Shown piece by piece: positions 18,571 to 26,000 of a stretch of 64,000 nt of DNA. Position 1 is the first letter of the stretch, and every line of letters starts with the position of its first letter. Location of the stretch: assembly GCA_038212445.1 (NCBI GenBank), contig JBBQUM010000022.1, forward strand, positions 1 through 64,000, given 5' to 3'. This stretch comes from TMP-7 sp038212445 (GTDB lineage: Bacteria; Acidobacteriota; Terriglobia; Bryobacterales; Bryobacteraceae). The notes beneath the pieces were generated by a model. It was not told where the DNA came from and did not search any database. It saw nothing but the letters and a program-made list of their open reading frames with translations. The position numbers and the translations under genes are program-made.

Positions 18571-19181
18571 CGGTGAGCGGGTGGGCTGATCAGGGACCAG
18601 AAGAATCGAGACTGCTGTTCTGATTGGGCCCGGTCCAACTGTCCGTTGATAGCGAGCAGAGCCTGACCGTGCGAAGACGCCCAGAGTGCGTTGGCCATCA
18701 GGAGAGGGTCACATGGCTTTACGTTGCCGGCTTGCTGCTCCTCGATGATCGTGGTAACCAGAACGTTGAATGCGGCATCCCCTTCCTTAATTAGCTCGGG
18801 GTAACGGGTCCAGTCGCCAAAACTGCGTCCGAACATGGTCAGGTAGTGGGATTCGTTGGCGAGCGCGAAGGCGACGTACGCCACACCCATCTCCTCAAGC
18901 GCGCTCAAGCCATTGGCGCGAGCTGTGCTGACGGCTCCTGCGAGCGCGGCGTGAAAGCGGCGGAAACCGTCGAGTGCCACGCGGGCCAGCAGGGCCGCCT
19001 TGTCTTCGAAATGGCGGTAGAGGGCAGTTCTCGAAACTCCCAGACGTGCTCCTACGCCGCGTAACGTGAGAGCTTCAACGCCTTCTTCGCGAATGGTCCG
19101 GACGGCGGCGTCTACCAGGGCGGATTCGAGATCCGGGTGGTGGTAAGTTCCCTTCGGTTTACGATGCAGCCGGACAGCCAT
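18567..19181 (-). CDS. TetR-family transcriptional regulator
   Basis: A protein of 204 residues. The N-terminal TetR helix-turn-helix reads ALVDAAVRTIREEGVEALTLRGVGARLGVSR and TALYRHFEDKAALLARVA (written here in two parts). The C-terminal ligand domain has no diagnostic residues. It is divergent from a membrane-protein gene, and two 17-bp near-identical palindromes lie in the 69 bp between their starts, so autoregulation together with control of the neighbour is likely. The ligand is unknown. Confidence 0.9.
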   Translation of the reverse strand: MAVRLHRKPKGTYHHPDLESALVDAAVRTIREEGVEALTLRGVGARLGVSRTALYRHFEDKAALLARVALDGFRRFHAALAGAVSTARANGLSALEEMGVAYVAFALANESHYLTMFGRSFGDWTRYPELIKEGDAAFNVLVTTIIEEQQAGNVKPCDPLLMANALWASSHGQALLAINGQLDRAQSEQQSRFFWSLISPPAHR

Positions 19182-19201
19182 GCCTTCACTCTACAGAAAA
19201 G

Positions 19202-19218
19202 TGTTGACAGCGTCAACA
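19202..19218. promoter_or_regulatory. TetR operator 1
   Basis: The 17-bp palindrome TGTTGACAGCGTCAACA has perfect 7-bp arms and a 3-bp centre. It overlaps a TTGACA -35-like hexamer at 19204-19209 that would drive the rightward gene, with GATAAT or TAATCT as candidate -10 elements near 19225-19232. Its centre is 33 bp from that of the second site, about three helical turns, so two dimers would bind the same face of DNA. Confidence 0.75.
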
Positions 19219-19234
19219 TTCCTGGATAATCTAA

Positions 19235-19251
19235 TGTTGACGGTGGCAACA
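19235..19251. promoter_or_regulatory. TetR operator 2
   Basis: TGTTGACGGTGGCAACA repeats the operator 1 pattern with a single mismatch in the arms. Its last base is the A of the ATG start of the membrane-protein gene, so a bound repressor would cover the translation start and the likely transcription start. Confidence 0.7.
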
Positions 19252-20063
19252 TGAGAAAACTCTGGGAAGAAAGTAAACCTCTGACAGTTACCGGCATTGC
19301 CATGCTGGTGGCCCTGATTCTTTCGCTAATCGCCTGGGGCTTGGACTGGCGGGAGATCGCGGGCGCACCGGCGTGGCTCAAACCGGTGAAGTTTGCGATA
19401 TCGACAGCCCTTTACTCGCTCACGCTCGCGTGGGTGTTCAGCTGGCTGCCTGCGTGGCCGCGGATGAAACGCTGGGTAGGCTGGATAACAGCGGTGGTGA
19501 TGTTTGTTGAGGTGGGACTCATCGATCTACAGGCGGCGCGGGGGGTGACGAGCCATTTCAATGTTGGGACGGCTTTGGATGCGACGATCTTCGCAGTGAT
19601 GGGCATTTCGATTCTGGTGGCATGGATCGCGTCGGTGGCGGTGGTGGTGGCGCTATTCCGGCAGTCGTTTGCGGACGGGTCAATGGGATGGGCACTGCGG
19701 ATCGGAATGTTGCTGACGGTGATGGGTGCCAGCGTCGGCGGGATGATGACACGGCCAACGCATGCGCAGCTGGCGGAGGCACATGCCGGTCACGGATTGC
19801 CGGTATCGGGAGCGCATACGATCGGCGGAGTGGATGGCGGTGCTGGAATGCCGTTGACGAAATGGAGCCGGGAGCACGGGGATTTGAGAGTGCCGCATTT
19901 CTTCGGATTGCATGCGATCCAGATTCTGCCGCTGTTCGCCTGGCTATTTGCGAGGCGGCGGCCTGGGCTGACCCTGGCAGTGGGGGTCGGCTACGCGGGC
20001 GTTTTCGTTCTACTGCTGGCGCAGGCGCTGACTGGAAAGCCGTTCCTCGGGGGTGTGTTGTGA
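19251..20063 (+). CDS. Multi-pass membrane protein of unknown function
   Basis: A protein of 270 residues with about seven hydrophobic segments, for example TVTGIAMLVALILSLIAWG, WVGWITAVVMFVEVGLI and LGLTLAVGVG-like helices near the end. A soluble loop contains His-rich motifs (THAQLAEAHAGHG, SGAHTIGG), which could bind a metal or haem. I recognise no named family. It is divergent from the TetR gene, under two operators, and its stop TGA overlaps the GTG start of the ABA4-like gene, so the two form one TetR-controlled unit. Confidence 0.8.
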   Translation: MRKLWEESKPLTVTGIAMLVALILSLIAWGLDWREIAGAPAWLKPVKFAISTALYSLTLAWVFSWLPAWPRMKRWVGWITAVVMFVEVGLIDLQAARGVTSHFNVGTALDATIFAVMGISILVAWIASVAVVVALFRQSFADGSMGWALRIGMLLTVMGASVGGMMTRPTHAQLAEAHAGHGLPVSGAHTIGGVDGGAGMPLTKWSREHGDLRVPHFFGLHAIQILPLFAWLFARRRPGLTLAVGVGYAGVFVLLLAQALTGKPFLGGVL

Positions 20064-20502
20064 CGCCGGACCGCCTGTTCGCGATCGCGAATCCGGTGGC
20101 AATGCTGGGCTGGATCCTGCTGGTGTTTCTGCCGCGGCGCCGTTGGACCGTTACGGTAGTGCGTTCGTTGGCGCTCGTGCTGGCGTTGGTCTATGTGCTC
20201 CTGCTGGCAAGGCACTGGGCGAGGCCAAGGGCGGCTTTGACACGCTCCAGAATGTGGCCTCGCTTTTCGCGAATCCCTGGGTGCTGCTGGGCGGATGGGT
20301 CCACTATCTGGCGTTCGATTTGTTCATTGGATGCTGGGAGGTTGTGGATGCGAGGGAGCGCGGGCTTTCCCATTGGATGGTGGTGCCCTGCCTGCTGCTC
20401 ACATTCCTGTTTGGACCGGCCGGACTGCTGCTTTATTTCGGCATCAGGCTGGCGATGAGTCCGGCGCCCCGGACAGCGTCGAGCACCTCGGCGACGTCCT
20501 GA
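20060..20502 (+). pseudogene. ABA4-like (DUF4281) membrane protein, frameshifted
   Basis: The first part, from a GTG at 20060, reads TPDRLFAIANPVAMLGWILL and continues through two helices to LLLARHW. The family then expects a GEAKGGFDTLQNV-like continuation, which is present in another frame and runs to LFGPAGLLLYFGIRLAM. Restoring one G in the GGG run at 20217-20219 joins the two parts exactly. The whole would be about 147 residues with four helices, typical for the ABA4-like family (named after a plant neoxanthin-synthesis factor; the bacterial role is unknown). It is either a recent mutation or a sequencing error. Its 3' end overlaps the convergent ExbD gene by about 70 bp. Confidence 0.8.
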
Positions 20503-20825
20503 AACAGGAGATCCTTGTGCCCCTGGACGAACACCACGCCGTGAGCGCGCAGTTTGGCAACGCCGGCGAGGCGCTCCGGAAGATCTTCGCGTGGGACAGG
20601 CTGCTGGTTTAGTGCAAGTGTGCGGTCGGCGGCGATGGTGATCACCAGCGGGTTGTCGGGAGCGGCGTTGGTTTGGTCGCCTTTCTGGGGCAGTGACGCT
20701 TGCAGGCCAGTGGAGAGCGGGGGTGTCACGATCATAAAAATGACCAGCAGCACAAGCAGGACGTCGATCATCGGCGTCACGTTCATGTCGGCATTGAGCC
20801 GTTTGGATCCCGTCATCATCGCCAT
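20433..20825 (-). CDS. ExbD/TolR-family biopolymer transport protein
   Basis: A protein of 130 residues with the standard ExbD layout: a short cytoplasmic N-terminus with LNADMNVTP, one transmembrane helix with the proton-path Asp21 (PMIDVLLVLLVIFMIV) and a periplasmic domain (PLVITIAADRTLALNQQPV). It would work with ExbB and TonB to energise outer-membrane receptors. No ExbB lies beside it, so it must use a partner encoded elsewhere. ATG codons at residues 1, 3 and 4 are all possible starts. Confidence 0.92.
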   Translation of the reverse strand: MAMMTGSKRLNADMNVTPMIDVLLVLLVIFMIVTPPLSTGLQASLPQKGDQTNAAPDNPLVITIAADRTLALNQQPVPREDLPERLAGVAKLRAHGVVFVQGHKDLLFQDVAEVLDAVRGAGLIASLMPK

Positions 20826-20868
20826 GCCGGGTTAGACGCCGCTCCGCCGTGGATGTTCCCGGCCGAGG

Positions 20869-21234
20869 TTAGCGGGCGGAGACGACGAACTGGTTGCCGT
20901 CGGGGTCCTTGAGAATCACAAAGCTTCCCCACTCCTGCTTCTTGGGCGGGCCGGCAAACTCCACGCCTTTCGCGCTGAGTTCGTCGTAGGTGCGCTGGAG
21001 GTTGTCGCAGTAGAGACTGACGCCTGAGAAGGTGCCCACGCGGTCGGCGTGGCTGTCGGCGGTGAAGAGGACAATTCCGGTCTCGGCACCGGGAATCGAG
21101 AGTTCGATCCAACGCTGTTTGCCGTCGAACGGTTTGTCGGTGAGGATGCGAAATCCCAACTTTTCGGTGTAGAAGGTGAGGGCGCGATCCTGGTCACTCA
21201 CGGGGATGCTGACGAACTTGATGCTTTTGATCAT
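20869..21234 (-). CDS. VOC-superfamily (glyoxalase/bleomycin-resistance-like) protein
   Basis: A protein of 121 residues with two beta-alpha-beta-beta-beta modules: FVSIPVSDQDRALTFYTEKLGFRI, then LYCDNLQRTYDELSAKGVEF and FVILKDPDGNQFVVS. This is the common VOC fold of small metal-dependent enzymes and binding proteins. The position of the metal ligands is not clear enough to name a reaction. Confidence 0.9.
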   Translation of the reverse strand: MIKSIKFVSIPVSDQDRALTFYTEKLGFRILTDKPFDGKQRWIELSIPGAETGIVLFTADSHADRVGTFSGVSLYCDNLQRTYDELSAKGVEFAGPPKKQEWGSFVILKDPDGNQFVVSAR

Positions 21235-21306
21235 GTCAGATCGAAGATAAAGCTTTCGGCCGGATGCGTCAATCTCGTATCGGTGACTATATGTTATTTT
21301 ACTATA

Positions 21307-21606
21307 GTGACTAAAAGTATAGCCCTAGACGAATACGTGCTGGAAGTCTTGATGAGGGACCTGGTGGGGCACGATCGCGCGCCGTCCGCTTTCCTGATCT
21401 ATCTTCATCTTTGGGGACAGGGCAAACGGGACGCCAAGGGGATGGTGAGAACGAGTCACCAGACGATGGCGGAGCTGACGGGGCTATCGAAGAGCGCCGT
21501 GCAGAAGGGCATCCGGGCGCTGGTGAAGCGGAAATTGATTACTGCGCACAAGGAGTCAGTCACGGCGACTCCGGAGTACCGAGTAATGCGTCCCTGGAAG
21601 CGGTAG
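21307..21606 (+). CDS. Winged-helix DNA-binding protein
   Basis: A protein of 99 residues from a GTG. It has a helix-turn-helix with VRTSHQTMAELTGLSKSAVQ as the recognition part and a following wing (KGIRALVKRKLITAHKES, then TPEYRVMRPW). The start is chosen because an earlier in-frame region overlaps the divergent VOC gene. A short dyad, ACTATA at 21286-21291 and TATAGT at 21303-21308, overlaps the start and may be its own operator. The regulated genes are unknown; the SelA-like gene begins 11 bp downstream and could be one. Confidence 0.7.
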   Translation: MTKSIALDEYVLEVLMRDLVGHDRAPSAFLIYLHLWGQGKRDAKGMVRTSHQTMAELTGLSKSAVQKGIRALVKRKLITAHKESVTATPEYRVMRPWKR

Positions 21607-21617
21607 GTTAGGGAGTC

Positions 21618-22814
21618 ATGGCGGACCGTAGATTGTTTCTCAAACTTCCATTCATTGGGGCGCTGCTGCCAGGGGCGGCGAGGGCAGCGTCAAAGCGCGA
21701 CTATCTCAAAGAACTGGACGTGCGGCCATTCATCAACGCGGCGGGCACATACACGGCGCTGACGGCGTCGTTGATGCCGCGCGAAGTGATGGAAGCGATG
21801 GAGCAGGCGTCGCGGAAGTTTATCCGGTTGGGCGACATGCAGGATGCGGTTGGCCGGAAGATCGCCGAATTGCTTGAATGCGAGTCGGCCATGGTGACGT
21901 CGGGCGCAGCGGGAGCGTTGACGGTGGGAACTGCGGCTTGCATCACGGGCAAGGATAGCGCGGCGGTGCGGCAACTGCCGGATACAACCGGATTGAGGAA
22001 TGAAGTGCTGGTCCAGCGGTCGCACCGGTATGGATACGAGCATGCAGTGATGGCCGCGGGGGCGCGACTGGTGGAGGTTGAGACAGCGGAGGAATTCGAG
22101 CGCGCGGCGGGCTCACGGACGGCGATGGCGTTGTTCTTCAATGCAAACGAGCCGCTGGGGCAGATTGACGCGGCGAGTTGGGTGGCGCTCGGCAAGAAGC
22201 ACCGCGTGCCAACGTTCAATGACGCCGCAGCCGATACCCCGCCGGTCTCGAACCTGATGAAGTACACAAAGATGGGCTTCGACCTGGTGACGTTCTCTGG
22301 CGGCAAAGGGATCCGCGGACCGCAGAGCGCAGGCTTGCTGCTGGGACGGAAGGATCTCATCGAAGCGGCGCGAATGAACACCTCACCCAACAGCGAAAGC
22401 GTGTCGCGCGGGATGAAGGTAAACAAGGAGGAGATGCTCGGGATGCTGGTGGCGCTCGAGTTGTTCCTCAAGACCGATCACGACGCGGAGCGGGCGATGT
22501 GGGACAAGAGGGCGAAGGCGATCGCCGATAGTGTTACGAGCTTGAGGAGCGTGAAGACGGAGACGTATGTCCCGCCGATCGCCAATCAGGTTCCGCACTT
22601 GAAGGCATCGTGGGATCCGGACGTGATCCGCATGCGGCCGCCGGAAGTGCTTCGTATGCTGCGCGAGGGTGAACCGCCGATTGAGGCGAATCCGTCGACG
22701 AATGCGGAGGCGCTGCACATCGGGGTGTGGATGCTGGAACCCGGCGAGGAGCAAGTGGTGGCGCGCCGGCTGCGGGAGATCCTGAAGCGCGGGATGGGGT
22801 CGGACAAATCCTAG
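21618..22814 (+). CDS. Exported SelA-like PLP-dependent protein
   Basis: A protein of 398 residues. A Tat-like signal (DRRLFLKLPFIGALLPGAARA) precedes a fold-type I PLP enzyme of the L-seryl-tRNA selenium transferase / D-glucosaminate ammonia-lyase type: PFINAAGTYTALTASLMP, VTSGAAGALTVGTAACI, a short FNDAAAD segment and the PLP lysine at Lys230 in FSGGKGIRGPQS. Export argues against selenocysteine synthesis; a lyase or aminotransferase acting on an extracytoplasmic amino sugar is more plausible. That is an inference, as is co-expression with the winged-helix gene just upstream. Confidence 0.82.
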   Translation: MADRRLFLKLPFIGALLPGAARAASKRDYLKELDVRPFINAAGTYTALTASLMPREVMEAMEQASRKFIRLGDMQDAVGRKIAELLECESAMVTSGAAGALTVGTAACITGKDSAAVRQLPDTTGLRNEVLVQRSHRYGYEHAVMAAGARLVEVETAEEFERAAGSRTAMALFFNANEPLGQIDAASWVALGKKHRVPTFNDAAADTPPVSNLMKYTKMGFDLVTFSGGKGIRGPQSAGLLLGRKDLIEAARMNTSPNSESVSRGMKVNKEEMLGMLVALELFLKTDHDAERAMWDKRAKAIADSVTSLRSVKTETYVPPIANQVPHLKASWDPDVIRMRPPEVLRMLREGEPPIEANPSTNAEALHIGVWMLEPGEEQVVARRLREILKRGMGSDKS

Positions 22815-22835
22815 CTTCGTGGCATAATCGCGATT

Positions 22836-23426
22836 ATGGCTGCACCTGCCTCTGCACTATCCGCGCCGGATGCCTGCGGTTTGTTGGATATTGTGGAGCG
22901 TGCGCTGCACACATCAGCGAGTGAGTGGCTGTTTCTTCGGGAACTGCGGGTTGGCACTGGACGGAGAAACTCGAGCGCTCAGCGGCTGGACGCGTTTGCG
23001 CTGAATTCCCTGCCCCACACCGGCATGAAGCGAGTCTGTTACGAAGTGAAGATGTCGCGGGCGGACTTTCTCTGCGAGTTGAAGAATCCGCTGAAGCGGC
23101 GAATCGGGATGCGGTACTCGAACGAATTCTATTTTCTGACGCCGGCGGGGATGGTGGAACTGTCAGAAGTCCCGTCGGAGTGCGGCTTGATTGAAGCGGG
23201 ATTCGCCGAGCCGGACGAGTGGCGGAAGCTGTTCACGCGTCAGGCTGGATTCTTCAACTACGATCCGGAGAAGCGGGCATACTGCGTGATGCGCGTGCCA
23301 GCGCCCTGGAGGGATACGCCGGGCCCGACGTGGCAGTTGGCGGCGGCGATGATGAGGAACCAGCGGAGACAGCTGGAAGAGCGTCCGCCGGCAGCGCCAG
23401 CGCAGCAGCGCCTGACGCTGGTGTAA
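22836..23426 (+). CDS. MmcB-like PD-(D/E)XK protein
   Basis: A protein of 196 residues with the MmcB-family core: FLRELRVGTGRRNSSAQRLD, then PHTGMKRVCYEVKMSRADFL, a PD-(D/E)XK-like RLDAFAL...YEVKMSR arrangement, and RRIGMRYSNEFYFLTPAGMV. MmcB is a DNA-repair protein of the alphaproteobacterial mutagenesis regulon, but the fold is also used by restriction-like enzymes. The N-terminus and the Pro/Arg-rich tail (RRQLEERPPAAPAQQ) differ between members. It could act in DNA repair or defence; nothing nearby decides which. Confidence 0.7.
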   Translation: MAAPASALSAPDACGLLDIVERALHTSASEWLFLRELRVGTGRRNSSAQRLDAFALNSLPHTGMKRVCYEVKMSRADFLCELKNPLKRRIGMRYSNEFYFLTPAGMVELSEVPSECGLIEAGFAEPDEWRKLFTRQAGFFNYDPEKRAYCVMRVPAPWRDTPGPTWQLAAAMMRNQRRQLEERPPAAPAQQRLTLV

Positions 23427-23469
23427 CGCCAGAGCGGCGAGGATCACTACTGGCTGGAGGAATCCAGCT

Positions 23470-23775
23470 ATGGCACTCACACAGATTGACGAATACGAGG
23501 TGATGTATTCGGCGAACAAGTTCCCACCACGAATCTGGCTCAAACATGCAGGCGCTTATATCGGTCAAATGATCTTCCAGGCGGACGGCAGTGTGCTGCC
23601 GCCGGACGCGATGTCGGGCGGACAGGCGAACCTTTACTACCATCTCGAGAACTTCCAGAACGCCATCGATTTGCTGCGCAACGAGAAGCCGATGTACCTG
23701 TTGTTCTCCGGTTCGGGCGGCGGTTTTGAGAATGGGATCAAGACCACGGCTGAACCGCTGGGAGAGGGCGAATAG
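23470..23775 (+). CDS. Small conserved-looking hypothetical protein
   Basis: A soluble protein of 101 residues beginning MALTQIDEYEVMYSANKFPP. It has no signal peptide and no family I recognise. It is aromatic-rich in the first half (IWLKHAGAYIGQMIFQADG) and has a Gly-rich loop near the end (FSGSGGGFENG). The reading frame and composition agree with a real gene, and it lies 43 bp after the MmcB-like gene. Confidence 0.65.
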   Translation: MALTQIDEYEVMYSANKFPPRIWLKHAGAYIGQMIFQADGSVLPPDAMSGGQANLYYHLENFQNAIDLLRNEKPMYLLFSGSGGGFENGIKTTAEPLGEGE

Positions 23776-23794
23776 CGGCGCGTATGATGGAGTA

Positions 23795-24121
23795 ATGCGC
23801 GCGCTTGTCCTCGCTGTTCTGTTTGCCGCCAGTGTTTTCGCGCAGACTACGAAGAAGGACGAGGGCGCCGTGCATGGTGGTGTGTTGTTTGTGCGCGCCT
23901 GCGCTGGCTGTCACGGCAACGACGGCAAGGCGCTGATGGACGCGGGCGGCGATGCCACGGATCTCACCGCGCCGCAGTTGTACCGCCACGGCAGTACGGA
24001 CGCCGACATTCTGCGCAGCATCCGCAGGGGTGCGAACGGAATGCCGGCGTTCGAGTCGGATCTGAAAGAAGCAGAGATCCAGGACCTGCTGAAGTTCATC
24101 CACAGTTTGTGGCCGAAGTAG
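23795..24121 (+). CDS. Secreted class I cytochrome c
   Basis: A protein of 108 residues with a signal peptide (MRALVLAVLFAASVFAQ) and one CxxCH haem site at 36-40 (CAGCH). The distal Met is probably in GMPAF near residue 88. The C-terminal helix, ending IHSLWPK, is typical of single-haem cytochrome c. It would shuttle electrons in the periplasm. It is convergent with ubiE/menG, whose stop lies 5 bp away. Confidence 0.92.
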   Translation: MRALVLAVLFAASVFAQTTKKDEGAVHGGVLFVRACAGCHGNDGKALMDAGGDATDLTAPQLYRHGSTDADILRSIRRGANGMPAFESDLKEAEIQDLLKFIHSLWPK

Positions 24122-24125
24122 CCGG

Positions 24126-24854
24126 CTATTTCACGCCCAGATGCAGGGCGACGGCGCCAAATGTCAGCGCGTGGTATTCGACTCGCGAGAATCCGGCTTC
24201 GCGCATTTGGGCAGCGAGCTGTTCAGCGTTAGGAAACTTCCGGATGGACTCGGGCAGGTAGGAGTACGCCTGGGGCGAGCCGGAAACCATGCCTCCGATG
24301 GCCGGAAGCAGACGCGTGGAAAACCAGTTGTAGGCGGCCCCGAAGAGGCGATTGCGCGGTTGGGAGAATTCCAGGATGGCGGCAAGTCCGCCGGGCTTGA
24401 GAACGCGGAGCATTTCGTCCAACCCGTGCCGGTAGTTGGCGAAGTTACGAAAGCCGAAGGCGACGGTGAGCGCATCGAGCGACTGAGGAGCCAGCGGCAG
24501 TGAGAGTCCGTCGGCCTCGAACACGCTCGACCGCATCTGTTCGGCGGCGGTCTTGCGGCGCGCTTCAGTGAGCATGGGATGACAGAAGTCGGCGCCCAGC
24601 ACGGGACGGGAGCGGCGTCGTTCGAGCGCCAGCATGAGGTCGCCTGTACCGCAACAAAGGTCGAGGATGCGGGCGTCGGGATTGGGGACCAGCGCGTTGA
24701 CACGGTTGACGGTGAAGCGGCGCCAGTAGCGGTCGAGGTTAAAGCTGAGAACGTGATTCAGCAGGTCATAGCGTCCGGCGATACGGCCGAACATATCCCG
24801 AATGAATAAGGCCGCCTGCTGTTCGTCGCGAATTCCTTGTGGGGTAGTACCCAT
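24126..24854 (-). CDS. ubiE: Demethylmenaquinone/ubiquinone methyltransferase
   Basis: A protein of 242 residues of the UbiE/MenG family, which makes the C-methylation step of menaquinone or ubiquinone biosynthesis. The S-adenosylmethionine site reads LDLCCGTGDLML, and the family motifs FGFRNFANYRHGLDEMLRVLKPGG and FPNAEQLAAQMREAGF are present. The N-terminus RIAGRYDLLNHVLSFNLDRYWRR is diagnostic. Because Acidobacteria use menaquinone, MenG is the likelier role, but the sequence does not decide it. It begins directly after the aroB stop, so both should be one transcript. Confidence 0.93.
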   Translation of the reverse strand: MGTTPQGIRDEQQAALFIRDMFGRIAGRYDLLNHVLSFNLDRYWRRFTVNRVNALVPNPDARILDLCCGTGDLMLALERRRSRPVLGADFCHPMLTEARRKTAAEQMRSSVFEADGLSLPLAPQSLDALTVAFGFRNFANYRHGLDEMLRVLKPGGLAAILEFSQPRNRLFGAAYNWFSTRLLPAIGGMVSGSPQAYSYLPESIRKFPNAEQLAAQMREAGFSRVEYHALTFGAVALHLGVK

Positions 24855-25937
24855 CTAAACGGCGACCTGCAACGACTCTTCAATGGCAGCGAGAATCTGC
24901 TCCTCGGGAATGCCTGACAGGATGCGCACTTCGCCGATGGACACGGGAAGGACAAAATGAACCTTGCCTTGCCGGGTCTTCTTATCGTTGACCAGACGCG
25001 CGGCGAGAGCGCCGGCATCGATTCCGGTGGTGGGCGGGATGGGACCGTAGCTATCCACGACGCGGATGATGCGTTCAGCGGTCTCTGCCGGCAATCCTAC
25101 AGCGCGAACCGCGAGGCGAGTGGCGGCGTTCATGCCGAAGGCGACGGCCTCACCATGGAGGAATCGCTTGTATTGGGTTTCGGACTCGAGAGTGTGTCCG
25201 ATGGTGTGGCCAAAGTTGAGGATGCGGCGCAGGTCGCCTTCACGCTCGTCGTTGGTCACAACTTCGGCTTTGATGCGAACTTTGGCGGCGATGATGTAGT
25301 CGACGGTGGCGGGATCGCGGGCGAGCACGGCATCGCGCTGAAGGTCAAGGACGTCGAACAGCGCTGGGTTTCGGATGACGCCGCCCTTTATGATTTCGTA
25401 GAGTCCGGCGCGGTATTCACGGTCGGACAGAGTGTCGAGCACCGAAGGATCGATGAGGACCACCAGAGGCTGATGGAACGCGCCGATCAGGTTCTTGCCG
25501 CTGACCAGATTGGCGCCGGTCTTTCCACCGATAGCGGCGTCCACCTGAGCAAGCAGGGTAGTGGGAACCTGGACCACCGGGACACCGCGCATGAAGGTAG
25601 CGGCCAGGAAGCCGCCGAGATCGGTAACGATGCCGCCGCCAAAGGCGATGACGATGCTGGTCCGGTCGCCGCCGTGTTCCACCATCTGTTGAGCGAGGGC
25701 TTCCACCTCGCTGATGCGCTTGTTTTGTTCGCCGCCGGTGAAGAAGAGGGGAGTGAAATCACGGCCTTTCAGTCCGGCCGCGAGCGCAGCGCCATGAAGA
25801 CGCCAAACGTCCTCGGTGGTTACGACAAAAAGACGCCCCGCGGACGGTGGGACATGGTCGGCAACGCGCTGAATGAGGCCGCGATCGATGATGGAATCGT
25901 AGTCACGATGCGGTGTCGCAACGCGATAGGACAGCAT
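24855..25937 (-). CDS. aroB: 3-dehydroquinate synthase
   Basis: A protein of 360 residues catalysing the second step of the shikimate pathway, from DAHP to 3-dehydroquinate. It carries the NAD-binding and metal motifs of the family: FGGGIVTDLGGFLAATFMRG, TTLLAQVDAAIGGKTG, SGKNLIGAFHQP and NFGHTIGHTLES with the metal His residues. The start at 25937 is chosen because MLSYRVATPHRDYD matches the family N-terminus. aroB is divergent from nadB with 63 bp between starts. Confidence 0.93.
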   Translation of the reverse strand: MLSYRVATPHRDYDSIIDRGLIQRVADHVPPSAGRLFVVTTEDVWRLHGAALAAGLKGRDFTPLFFTGGEQNKRISEVEALAQQMVEHGGDRTSIVIAFGGGIVTDLGGFLAATFMRGVPVVQVPTTLLAQVDAAIGGKTGANLVSGKNLIGAFHQPLVVLIDPSVLDTLSDREYRAGLYEIIKGGVIRNPALFDVLDLQRDAVLARDPATVDYIIAAKVRIKAEVVTNDEREGDLRRILNFGHTIGHTLESETQYKRFLHGEAVAFGMNAATRLAVRAVGLPAETAERIIRVVDSYGPIPPTTGIDAGALAARLVNDKKTRQGKVHFVLPVSIGEVRILSGIPEEQILAAIEESLQVAV

Positions 25938-26000
25938 ACGTTCGTTGTACCATGTGGGTGAGGTTGACCGCCCGCAACCGCACTGAGCGAACCCCAACGA

